Assembly (NCBI GenBank): GCA_035628645.1
Contig: DASPJL010000181.1
Location: 1-30,342, forward strand
Direction: 5' to 3'
DNA length: 30,342 bases
DNA from: DASPJL01 sp035628645
Lineage (GTDB): Bacteria; Bacteroidota; Bacteroidia; Cytophagales; Cyclobacteriaceae
How positions within the stretch are numbered: position 1 is the first letter of the stretch; every line of letters begins with the position of its first letter. Position numbers and translations under genes: made by a program. Shown piece by piece: positions 7,608-14,747 of the stretch. The notes beneath the pieces were generated by a model. It had not been told where the DNA came from. It was given only the letters and a program-made list of their open reading frames with translations, and did not search any database.

Positions 7608-10600
7608 CTAATTTTTTGTAGGAACTGGCGCTATACCCCATTTTGTATTAGGTTCTGGCCCCATTTCCAATACCAGTTCTCCTCCTTGGAGAATTTCCCT
7701 TACGGGAAACCAAAACTGATTTAATGACCTTCCGTTAAGCGATGCCTTTTGAACATATTTGTTCTTTCTGCTGGTATTTTTGGCCCTGATGGTAAAAGTG
7801 CCGGTACGACCAAAATTGTTTCCGAGGTCAATATCTATCTTTTCAAAAACCGGACTGCCTATTTCATAAACAGGATCCACCCTTGCCCCCCCATCTACCT
7901 GAAACAATCCCAGTGAAGCCATAATAAACCAGGCACTCATTTGTCCCTGATCTTCGTCTCCCAAATAAGCATTAGTGACCTCATATCCATAGTAGCGGTC
8001 AAGAATTGCCCTACTCCACTTCTGTGTCAGCCAAGGTTTTCCCGCATAGTTGAAAAGGAAAGCAAAATGCATCGACTGCTGGTTGCCCTGCACGACAGGA
8101 TAATCCCAATACTGATCATTCGGTCCGTTGAACCGCCAGCGATCACTTTCTTCAAAACCCCATTCCAGCCGATCAAGAAATTTTTGCCTGCCGATTGTCT
8201 TTATCAATCCCGGAACATCCTGCGGAACGAAAAATGACAGTTGCCATGCATTCCCTTCTACATAATGATGATTTGCACCTGATTTGAAAGGATCAAAATC
8301 CTTCAACCAATTGCCTTTAGAATCCTTCATTCTGGCATAGCCTGTTTCCGGATCAATGACATTCTTCCACCAGGTTCCCCTATCAGAAAAAATCTGATAC
8401 GCATCCTTTTTTCCCAATGCTTTCGCAAACTGCGACACCGTCCAGTCATCAAAACTGTACTCCAGAGAATTGGAGAATCTACCCTTGTCGTAAGGTACAT
8501 ATTGATGTTTCAGATAGGTTTCCAAATCGCGGTTTCCTGCCAAGCCGCCTCCTACTTTTTCGGCTGGCGTTGTCTGCATTTTCACCACCGCTTCAAATGC
8601 TTTTTCTGCATCAAAATCCCTGATCCCCATCTGATATGCCCCCACTATCAAGGGGATTTCATGTTCGGCCACCATCACGGGGATATATTCCATTCCTGCA
8701 GGCCCCTTAGCCAACCAACCCGCATTGTCATACATGGCCAGCTGTGATCTCACCCACTGATTTGACCATTCTGGTGTGACTAAATTCCAGAATTGGTTCA
8801 GGTTCCAGAAAGTGTTCCAAAACGCATCACAACCCAATGCCAGATCGTTTGGATCCTTAAATTTTTGAACTTTTTCCTCGGCATCCACCCAACTTCCGTC
8901 AACGTCACTAAAGGTGTTCCTACTGGCCAGTGCTCTATACATATTGGTATAAAATCTTTCTTTTTCCCGGGCATCATGGCTACTCACCTTTACCCTGCCG
9001 AGCAGCTCTTCCCAGACCTGCTGATGGTGCGCCACTACAGCCTGAAAATCCCAGCCAAACTTGTCTGAAATTTCTGTCTGCAGGTTTTCGGCAGCATTGG
9101 CTATACTAACGTAAGAGATTCCGGTCCTCATTTGTACAGTATTGGATTTCTTTAGATCAAATTCCACAAATGCACCTGCTTTTTTGGGTTTGACAGCCAC
9201 CAGATTAGCCGCTGCTATAATTTCATTTTCCCAAGTTGAAAACTTATTAAATGGCTGGTCGAATTCAATAACAAAATGGACTATATACTCCGCTCCCCCC
9301 TCTTTAGACCAGACGTTGGGTGACAGCTGATGGCTAAAGCCTTCAATTCTGTTTGCAGAAACTCTTGTAATTTCACATCTTTCTATTTGGTAGCCATATT
9401 CTGAAGGAATGGTTAAATCGATCATGACCCTACCAGAATTACCTTTTTGATAAGTATACTTTTGAAAAGAGGCTCGATTGGTGGCCGTTAGATCCGCTAA
9501 AATATCAGTATCGGTCAGATGCACCTGATAATGGCCCAACCCTGCTTTTTCTGTTTTTTTATTAAAACGAGAACGGTAGCCGGATTCAGGATCACTTTGG
9601 TCTCCTACTTGTGTCTGAATTTCATCTCCACTAGTGGGGAATGTACCCAAACCGGTCATGGTCCATTCATGAATGTGACTGAATGTGCCAATAGATTCAA
9701 AATTCGGATCATAACCAGCCTGCCACCCAGAATTCTGATTGTCCGGACTCAGTTTCACCATTCCGAATGGCATCCATGGTCCAGGTGCAATCATCCATCT
9801 GGAATGAGCTGTTCCCAGTAAGGTATTGACATACTCGCCAAGTCCCTTTGGTTTTTGAGGGTTCCTATCCACCCTTCCTTCCTTTAAAACTTTGCCGTCC
9901 ACCAACACCTTATAATCACTGGTCTTATTATGTTTAGATGCCTTCATGGGAACTTCCAACACATATTTTCCTGTTTCAACGACCTGACTGAAGACGGCTT
10001 CTCCATCCAGCTTGACTTCGAGAAGCGGATCATTTTGAATATGGGAAACTTCCACAAGTAGCGGTTGGATTTTTTCCCCTTCATAATTGATTTCGTACTG
10101 TGCGGCATGAACTTTTTCAACGACCAGGTCTTTTACAGGAAGCACAGTCAGCGGTGCAGCTGTAGTTAATTTAATATTGTCAAATACAATCCACCCTCCT
10201 TCCAGAATAGTCAAAGAAATCTGGTTGAATCCCTCACGGAGTAATCCATCGGGAATTTCCACTTCGACCAGTTGCTCTGCAGACTTTGAGGCAATTCCCT
10301 GCTCTATGGCAAGGCCTGTTCCTGTTTTCAACCTAAATTTCCACGATGAGCCATTGATGGTCACCTTGAGCAAGGGTGGATGGATAGAGTCAGTATCGAC
10401 TAGATCAATCAGCAATCGCCCAGTGGTGTTGGTTGACTTGTCAATTTCAAATCCAATATTTAAAAAATGTGATCTGATCCCTGCTGTAGGGCCTGTTCCG
10501 CCCCAACTGTTTTCAGGTCCCGGGAGGATATAGGGGATGTCCGTTGCCGGAGTGTGGAAGCCTTCCCAGAAAAACCGGTCTTCGAAGCCAAAGTCGTGGG

Positions 10601-10745
10601 CTATGAACTCACGGTACTGATCTGGAAAAAGAGAAAATCCCTCACCGGAGTCATTCGCTTCTCCATATTCAAGCAGTATATGCTGCTGTGCTTCAACAGC
10701 CATGATTTCAAAAAACAGCAGCAATAAAGTAATTTTCAGTTTCAT
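7608..10745 (-). CDS. GH92 family alpha-mannosidase with N-terminal CBM-like domain
   Basis: This 1045-residue secreted enzyme removes alpha-mannose by inversion with Ca2+. After a signal peptide (cleavage near residue 19) comes a beta-rich domain (about 25-195, with LPGPENSWGGTGPTAGIRSH and FDNIKLTT) like the carbohydrate-binding domain of family 4 polysaccharide lyases. A linker domain follows, then the GH92 module from about 305 (YVNTLLGTAHSRWMIAPGP, DNQNSGWQAGYDP, FSHIHEWTMTGLG). The predicted acid is Glu830 in YVEGNAWQLSFFVP and the predicted base is in GDEDQGQMSAW (Asp930, Asp932), all present. The stretch at 887-890 reads GNQQ, where I expect GNEP in most GH92 enzymes. GH92 members differ in linkage (alpha-1,2, 1,3, 1,4, or mannosyl phosphate), and the linkage is not readable here. 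No SusC/SusD pair is in the window, so this is not a complete polysaccharide utilisation locus. Confidence 0.95.
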   Translation of the reverse strand: MKLKITLLLLFFEIMAVEAQQHILLEYGEANDSGEGFSLFPDQYREFIAHDFGFEDRFFWEGFHTPATDIPYILPGPENSWGGTGPTAGIRSHFLNIGFEIDKSTNTTGRLLIDLVDTDSIHPPLLKVTINGSSWKFRLKTGTGLAIEQGIASKSAEQLVEVEIPDGLLREGFNQISLTILEGGWIVFDNIKLTTAAPLTVLPVKDLVVEKVHAAQYEINYEGEKIQPLLVEVSHIQNDPLLEVKLDGEAVFSQVVETGKYVLEVPMKASKHNKTSDYKVLVDGKVLKEGRVDRNPQKPKGLGEYVNTLLGTAHSRWMIAPGPWMPFGMVKLSPDNQNSGWQAGYDPNFESIGTFSHIHEWTMTGLGTFPTSGDEIQTQVGDQSDPESGYRSRFNKKTEKAGLGHYQVHLTDTDILADLTATNRASFQKYTYQKGNSGRVMIDLTIPSEYGYQIERCEITRVSANRIEGFSHQLSPNVWSKEGGAEYIVHFVIEFDQPFNKFSTWENEIIAAANLVAVKPKKAGAFVEFDLKKSNTVQMRTGISYVSIANAAENLQTEISDKFGWDFQAVVAHHQQVWEELLGRVKVSSHDAREKERFYTNMYRALASRNTFSDVDGSWVDAEEKVQKFKDPNDLALGCDAFWNTFWNLNQFWNLVTPEWSNQWVRSQLAMYDNAGWLAKGPAGMEYIPVMVAEHEIPLIVGAYQMGIRDFDAEKAFEAVVKMQTTPAEKVGGGLAGNRDLETYLKHQYVPYDKGRFSNSLEYSFDDWTVSQFAKALGKKDAYQIFSDRGTWWKNVIDPETGYARMKDSKGNWLKDFDPFKSGANHHYVEGNAWQLSFFVPQDVPGLIKTIGRQKFLDRLEWGFEESDRWRFNGPNDQYWDYPVVQGNQQSMHFAFLFNYAGKPWLTQKWSRAILDRYYGYEVTNAYLGDEDQGQMSAWFIMASLGLFQVDGGARVDPVYEIGSPVFEKIDIDLGNNFGRTGTFTIRAKNTSRKNKYVQKASLNGRSLNQFWFPVREILQGGELVLEMGPEPNTKWGIAPVPTKN

Positions 10746-11181
10746 AGGGTAAGTACATATGTTTGAACATATAGCAATTTATAAAAAATTTTGACTATGG
10801 CTAACTAATTTTATATATTTTGCAACATAGATAAAACATGAATTTTCCAGATTTTCGAAGAATTCCTTATTGGTTTATCTCCTAATCTCCCATTTTTATA
10901 ATATATCGAACTTATTATTTCCCGCTTTCTGGTTGCGTCTCTCTCAAAAATTGGTCAGGAAAATCTGTGACGAATTTTATGGGGTAGAGGAGGTGCATGA
11001 GACATAGGTACGCTGCATTATTCCACTGAACATTAATTCTCATGTTGGAAAAGAATTGAGTCAGTAACTCATCAAAAAATATAAAATCATCTCTTTCCTT
11101 TACCAAAACTGTAAATATTCTTTTTCAGTACTAGAAAATTCAAAAAATATTTTATCAATTAATCAACACCCCCTAAAAGAA
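10746..11181. other. AT-rich interval between the GH92 gene and tRNA-Glu
   Basis: Apart from the inverted repeat at 10757-10772, no site is clear. A 63-codon minus-strand frame exists at 10915-11106 (TTG start, ending in TQPESGK). Its product is not recognisable, has no upstream signal and looks like chance or a remnant, so it is not called as a gene. This interval must contain the promoter of the GH92 unit, but no TAnnTTTG box is evident on that strand. Confidence 0.5.
10757..10772. promoter_or_regulatory. Inverted repeat just upstream of the GH92 gene, possible operator
   Basis: A perfect 7-bp inverted repeat ATATGTT-TG-AACATAT lies 12-27 bases before the ATG at 10745. Such a dyad could be a regulator site or fold in the 5' leader of the messenger. 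AT-rich dyads arise easily by chance, so confidence is low. Confidence 0.35.
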
Positions 11182-11214
11182 AAAAGCCTTGAAACGTGAT
11201 AGTTCAAGGCTTTT
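11182..11214 (-). terminator. Intrinsic terminator after tRNA-Glu
   Basis: A perfect 12-bp stem (AAAAGCCTTGAA and TTCAAGGCTTTT) with a 9-base loop begins a few bases past the 3' end of the tRNA. Read on the minus strand it is followed by a T-rich run, TTTTTTCTTTT. This is a classic Rho-independent terminator for the tRNA transcript. Confidence 0.9.
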
Positions 11215-11217
11215 AAG

Positions 11218-11289
11218 TAGTGCTACGGGGAATCGAACCCCGGTTACCAGGATGAAAACCTGGTGTCCTGACCCCTAGACGATAGCACC
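11218..11289 (-). tRNA. tRNA-Glu (anticodon TTC)
   Basis: The minus strand folds into a full cloverleaf of 72 bases. The acceptor is GGTGCTA paired with TAGCACT (a G-U at 1-72) plus discriminator A. The D arm contains CTAGGGGTCAG, the anticodon stem is CCAGG/CCTGG around the loop TTTTCAT with anticodon TTC, and the T arm CGGGG-TTCGAAT-CCCCG is intact. No CCA is encoded. It has its own upstream promoter and downstream terminator, so it is a single-gene unit. Confidence 0.97.
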
Positions 11290-11307
11290 GTTTGATTTTT
11301 GGTGGTG

Positions 11308-11338
11308 CAAATGTAGCACCTGATTTTTAATTTCCAAA
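11308..11338 (-). promoter_or_regulatory. Bacteroidota-type promoter of tRNA-Glu
   Basis: On the minus strand TACATTTG (11315-11308) matches the -7 consensus TAnnTTTG. TTTG (11338-11335) sits exactly 19 bases upstream as the -33 box. Transcription would start near 11301, about 12 bases before the mature tRNA 5' end. Both boxes and the spacing fit the major sigma factor of this phylum. Confidence 0.85.
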
Positions 11339-11418
11339 AAAAATATAAAATATTAGTCTTAATACTTCAGTTAATTAATTTTTTTCATGCAAACCTTTTC
11401 AATAGGTTGCCTTTTTAC

Positions 11419-11450
11419 TTTAAATTATTTCAACTAAAATATTAAGTTTG
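11419..11450 (+). promoter_or_regulatory. Likely promoter of gap
   Basis: TAAGTTTG at 11443-11450 matches TAnnTTTG perfectly. A weaker TTTA at 11419-11422 is 20 bases upstream in the -33 position. The predicted leader to the ATG at 11490 is about 33 bases and AT-rich. Confidence 0.6.
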
Positions 11451-11489
11451 TGCTTTAAAATTATTACACAATAAAAAATTCTTTCTAAA

Positions 11490-12497
11490 ATGGCTAAAAT
11501 TAAAGTTGGAATCAACGGCTTCGGTAGAATCGGCAGGTTAGTTTTCAGGGCTGCGATGACCAAACCTAACATAGAGATAGTGGGTATTAATGACTTAATC
11601 GATGTAGACTACATGGCTTACATGCTTAAGTACGATTCTACTCACGGGATTTTCAAGGGTGAGGTATCTGTAAAAGATGGCAAACTGGTAGTTAACGGAC
11701 AATCCATAAGAGTTACCGCAGAAAAAGATCCTGCAAATCTAAAATGGAATGAAGTAGGCGCTGAATACGTGGTAGAATCTACAGGTCTTTTCCTGACAAA
11801 GGAAACAGCTCAAAAACATATTCAGGCAGGAGCAAAAAAGGTAGTAATGTCAGCACCTTCCAAAGACGATACTCCAATGTTTGTAATGGGTGTAAATAAT
11901 AAAAGCTATACCAACGATCAAGCTATTGTTTCTAATGCTTCTTGTACCACCAACTGCTTAGCTCCTTTAGCTAAAGTTCTTCATGATAATTTCGGCATTG
12001 TAGAAGGCTTAATGACTACAGTTCATGCTACCACTGCTACACAAAAAACTGTAGATGGTCCTTCTGCCAAAGACTGGAGAGGTGGCCGTGGCGCTGCTCA
12101 AAATATCATTCCTTCCTCTACAGGCGCTGCTAAAGCTGTAGGAAAAGTAATTCCTTCCTTAAATGGTAAATTAACAGGTATGTCTTTCAGGGTTCCTACT
12201 CCTGACGTTTCTGTAGTAGATTTGACCGTAAGGCTTGAAAAATCTGCTTCTTACGAAGACATTAAAAGAGTAATGAAACAAGCTTCTGAAGGCGAATTGA
12301 AAGGTGTATTAGGATACACTGAAGACGCAGTCGTGTCTACAGACTTTTTAGGTGATTCCCGCACTTCCATATTTGATGCAGATGCTGGTATTTCCTTGAA
12401 TCCTAACTTTGTTAAAGTGGTTGCATGGTATGACAACGAGTGGGGTTATTCAAATAAAGTTATTGAACTGGTTGAGTACATGGATTCTGTTAAATAA
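11490..12497 (+). CDS. gap: Type I glyceraldehyde-3-phosphate dehydrogenase
   Basis: This is a 335-residue phosphorylating GAPDH that oxidises glyceraldehyde 3-phosphate to 1,3-bisphosphoglycerate in glycolysis, and the reverse in gluconeogenesis, in the cytosol. The NAD-binding Rossmann fold opens with KVGINGFGRIGRLVFRA. The active-site motif SNASCTTNC carries the nucleophile Cys152, TTVHATTATQ holds the catalytic His, and the C-terminus has WYDNEWGYSNKV. The length matches the usual 333-339 residues. The Asp of GINDL (about residue 34) favours NAD over NADP. The gene is monocistronic, with its own promoter upstream and a 26-bp palindrome 9 bases after its stop. Its codons look strongly biased (few rare Arg or Gly codons), as expected for a highly expressed gene. 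Confidence 0.99.
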   Translation: MAKIKVGINGFGRIGRLVFRAAMTKPNIEIVGINDLIDVDYMAYMLKYDSTHGIFKGEVSVKDGKLVVNGQSIRVTAEKDPANLKWNEVGAEYVVESTGLFLTKETAQKHIQAGAKKVVMSAPSKDDTPMFVMGVNNKSYTNDQAIVSNASCTTNCLAPLAKVLHDNFGIVEGLMTTVHATTATQKTVDGPSAKDWRGGRGAAQNIIPSSTGAAKAVGKVIPSLNGKLTGMSFRVPTPDVSVVDLTVRLEKSASYEDIKRVMKQASEGELKGVLGYTEDAVVSTDFLGDSRTSIFDADAGISLNPNFVKVVAWYDNEWGYSNKVIELVEYMDSVK

Positions 12498-12506
12498 TAT
12501 TAATTG

Positions 12507-12532
12507 TAGAGACAGATAATTATCTGTCTCTA
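12507..12532. terminator. 26-bp perfect palindrome after gap, probable transcription stop
   Basis: TAGAGACAGATAA is followed directly by its own reverse complement, starting 9 bases after the gap stop codon. The hairpin is strong but is not followed by a clean T run. It shares the GAGAC-GATA core with the adjacent tandem array, so it may be a mobile palindromic element used as a terminator between convergent genes. Confidence 0.55.
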
Positions 12533-12549
12533 TAAATTATCTGCCTCTG

Positions 12550-12647
12550 AAGACGGATATCCTTGTTTTGAAGACGGATAGTTATCTTTGTTTTTTAAGA
12601 CGGATAGTTATCCTTGTTTTTAAGACGGATAGTTATCCGTCTCTACA
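12550..12647. repeat. Tandem array of AAGACGGATAGTTATCC units
   Basis: Four units begin at 12550, 12571, 12597 and 12622 (spacings 21, 26 and 25). Each starts AAGACGGATA and most continue GTTATCC(T/G)TG plus a T run. The last closes as AGACGGATA-GT-TATCCGTCT and ends CTCTACA, the inverted partner of TGTAGAGACAGATAA at 12505-12519. The whole 12505-12648 block thus has outer inverted ends and inner tandem units. The stop codon (TAG) of the ABC permease gene lies inside the final arm. Confidence 0.85.
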
Positions 12648-13422
12648 AATCCCTCTGTTTTAAAGTCAAATAAGACAACCCCAAAAACAAAGCGCTATAC
12701 GCCACTGTAAATCCTATAGCCAAAGACAACGCAAGTTCTTTCATCTCCACTCCCATCATCATCGCTATTCCCTTCCATGGAAAACCGATCAAATCTGAAA
12801 AGGTATTCTCCGGAGTATATAACTGTATCGATTCAGGTAAAAACGATTGAATAAATTTCTCAATTATTAGAATATAAACAAGAAATAATATTATGGACAA
12901 CGCGCTTCGTTTTACTAAAACAGAAATGATCAACGCCAGGGTCATATAAGCAAAACCCTGAAGCGCAAATAGCGGTATGTAGTAAATTTTTTCGCTGATT
13001 ATAGACAAATTCATCTCCTGCATATTAGCAACGCCATAAAATAATCCGACTAGCAACAAATAGAAGGATAAAAGTAAACTTAACAATACCATTAAAGACA
13101 TTTTTCCCAGAACCAGCTCAAAACGACTATACCCGTCAATAACGTTCTGCCGAAAAGTTCTGTAAGAATATTCGTTACTAACGATCATGATAATTAAAAA
13201 CCCTGGCAACACATGGAAATAGGAACCCAAGTAAGTGAGATAGGTCCAAACACCCGGAAAACCATACACTTTAGAAACATCAAGAGGAAGACCATTGCTG
13301 GTACTATTCTTAAAAAAGCCAAAAATCAGGGGAAGCAAAAGCACATATAATCCCAAGAATATCCAAACAGGCCTGTAAGGGAGAATTTTCTTAATCTCTA
13401 CTTTTAATATATTCCACATCAT
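12643..13422 (-). CDS. ABC-2 type transporter permease
   Basis: This 259-residue membrane protein has six hydrophobic segments (about residues 16-36, 60-84, 107-131, 145-168, 172-192 and 228-252), the usual plan of ABC-2 exporter permeases that take part in drug, lipid or bacteriocin self-protection export. The motif SNEYSYRTFRQNVIDGYSR after the second helix is the typical cytoplasmic coupling-helix region (EYxxGTxxxxLxxGxSR-like). It overlaps the ATPase gene by 4 bases (ATGA), so the two are translated together as one transporter. The C-terminus (LKQRDL) and stop are formed by the palindromic repeat array. The substrate is unknown. Confidence 0.9.
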   Translation of the reverse strand: MMWNILKVEIKKILPYRPVWIFLGLYVLLLPLIFGFFKNSTSNGLPLDVSKVYGFPGVWTYLTYLGSYFHVLPGFLIIMIVSNEYSYRTFRQNVIDGYSRFELVLGKMSLMVLLSLLLSFYLLLVGLFYGVANMQEMNLSIISEKIYYIPLFALQGFAYMTLALIISVLVKRSALSIILFLVYILIIEKFIQSFLPESIQLYTPENTFSDLIGFPWKGIAMMMGVEMKELALSLAIGFTVAYSALFLGLSYLTLKQRDL

Positions 13423-14333
13423 TTTGTCAGTTCTAAAAATTTGGTTTCCAGCGATTTCTTCTTTGTTTCCAAATGTGAAACAACAATCCCTTCTTTAACA
13501 AGCTGTTTATTTAATTCATAGGCATTATACCCGTTAGAAAGGCTTATCTTCAACCTATCTTTTTCTTTCAAAATATTTTTTACATAAGATGAATTACTGA
13601 GAAAGCCATGCAACTTTTCTTTGTCCTCGGTATCAAGGATTATGTACTCTTCCTCGTGCAGCACGTCGCTTATTTCCCCTTCGGCCAGTTTTTGACCTTT
13701 TTTTATCACTACTACATGGCTGCAAACTTTTTCAACCTCCTCAATGATATGACTTGCCAGCAGAATTGTTTTTCCTGATTGCCCCAGGTTTATAATCAAT
13801 TCTCTCACTTCCGCTATTCCCTGGGGATCAAGGCCATTGGTGGGTTCATCCAAAACCAGTACTTCCGGATTTCCAAGAAGTGCGGCTGCTATGGCCAGGC
13901 GTTGTTTCATTCCGAGAGAATAGGTGGAAAACTTTGAGTTTTTACGTTCCGACAGTTTGACAATCTCCAGTACTCTGTGAGCATCTTCTTCCTTAACCCC
14001 TTTTATAGCCGCAGAAATTTTCAAATTCTGAAGTGCAGAGAGGTAAGGATAAAAATTAGGCGTTTCCAGTAAAGCGCCGATCCTTTTTCTTTGCCCATCT
14101 TCAGTGCGGCCAAACCAGGAATAACTCCCGCTATCGGCATTTATTACGCCCAAAGCTATTCCCAGAGCAGTCGTTTTACCACTGCCATTCGGACCTAATA
14201 TTCCATATACACTTCCCTCTTCGACCGTGAGAGAAAGGTTATCCAGTGCTTTTAATTTTCTAAATGATTTAGAAATATTATTTAGAGAAAGGATCTGATT
14301 CAAAGTAAGGTTATTTAATCTATTTATTGCCAA
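13419..14333 (-). CDS. ABC transporter ATP-binding protein
   Basis: This is a single nucleotide-binding domain with an extra C-terminal region, 304 residues, energising the permease encoded directly downstream. Visible motifs in order are Walker A GPNGSGKTT (about 47-55), signature YSLGMKQRLAIA, Walker B VLVLDEPTNGLD and the switch His in LASHIIEEV. The last 90 residues resemble the regulatory tail of BcrA/CcmA-like ATPases. The frame starts at TTG 14333. A second TTG at 14303 gives MNQILSLNNISKSF, closer to the usual family N-terminus, so the first ten residues are doubtful. The two genes form an operon convergent with gap. Confidence 0.94.
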   Translation of the reverse strand: MAINRLNNLTLNQILSLNNISKSFRKLKALDNLSLTVEEGSVYGILGPNGSGKTTALGIALGVINADSGSYSWFGRTEDGQRKRIGALLETPNFYPYLSALQNLKISAAIKGVKEEDAHRVLEIVKLSERKNSKFSTYSLGMKQRLAIAAALLGNPEVLVLDEPTNGLDPQGIAEVRELIINLGQSGKTILLASHIIEEVEKVCSHVVVIKKGQKLAEGEISDVLHEEEYIILDTEDKEKLHGFLSNSSYVKNILKEKDRLKISLSNGYNAYELNKQLVKEGIVVSHLETKKKSLETKFLELTK

Positions 14334-14485
14334 TAAGGAAGAAATTTAAGATTTAAGCAACAGAAGAAAGAAAAATATTTTTACCTACTGAAACAAATGC
14401 TCAAAAAGAACATATCCTTCTCGGGATCTATGCGTAGTAATGTATTAGGATTTTAAATATTGACAACTTTAAAACTAGTACTATT

Positions 14486-14683
14486 ATGCCTTATTCTTAT
14501 AAAAACAAAAAAGGAGTTACTTACTACCTACATCAAAGAGAAGGTACCGGCAACAAAGGCCAGGGCAGATTATTTTTCTTTTCAAGGGAGACTGGCAGGG
14601 AAACATTAGACCAGGTGCCTGACGGATATAAAGTAGTAGAAAACGAAAGAAATGGTCTTCCCATTCTAAAGAAAAAAGACTAA
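14486..14683 (+). CDS. Small conserved protein of unknown function, 65 residues
   Basis: The frame starts at ATG 14486. The sequence has the pattern TYYLHQRE..., then FFFSRETGRETLDQVPDGY, then KVVENERNGLPILKKK. I recall similar short proteins in diverse bacteria and archaea with the same skeleton (YYLH, FFSRE, P-GY-VVE-N-R-GLP-LK). None has a function known to me. It is basic, with no signal peptide or membrane segment, and probably a small compact beta domain. It is transcribed away from the ABC exporter and toward the convergent AsmA-like gene, alone. Intergenic space on both sides is short. Confidence 0.8.
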   Translation: MPYSYKNKKGVTYYLHQREGTGNKGQGRLFFFSRETGRETLDQVPDGYKVVENERNGLPILKKKD

Positions 14684-14747
14684 ACCTTTTTTAAGGGAGA
14701 GAATTAATTTGCGGTAAGTATTCTTTTGGTAATGGTTCCGGAGAAAA

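Noticed and set aside
7314..9821. Several plus-strand frames of 60-118 codons opposite the glycosidase genes
   Set aside because: They are antisense shadows of two clearly coding genes and lack any protein-family features.
6222..10745. Complete polysaccharide utilisation locus
   Set aside because: No SusC/SusD pair, sigma/anti-sigma pair or hybrid two-component regulator is present in the window.
10915..11106. 63-codon minus-strand frame starting with TTG
   Set aside because: No recognisable product, ribosome site or promoter; length is within chance for AT-rich DNA.
12550..12647. CRISPR array
   Set aside because: Units are spaced 21-26 bases with no spacer of unique sequence, and no cas gene is present.
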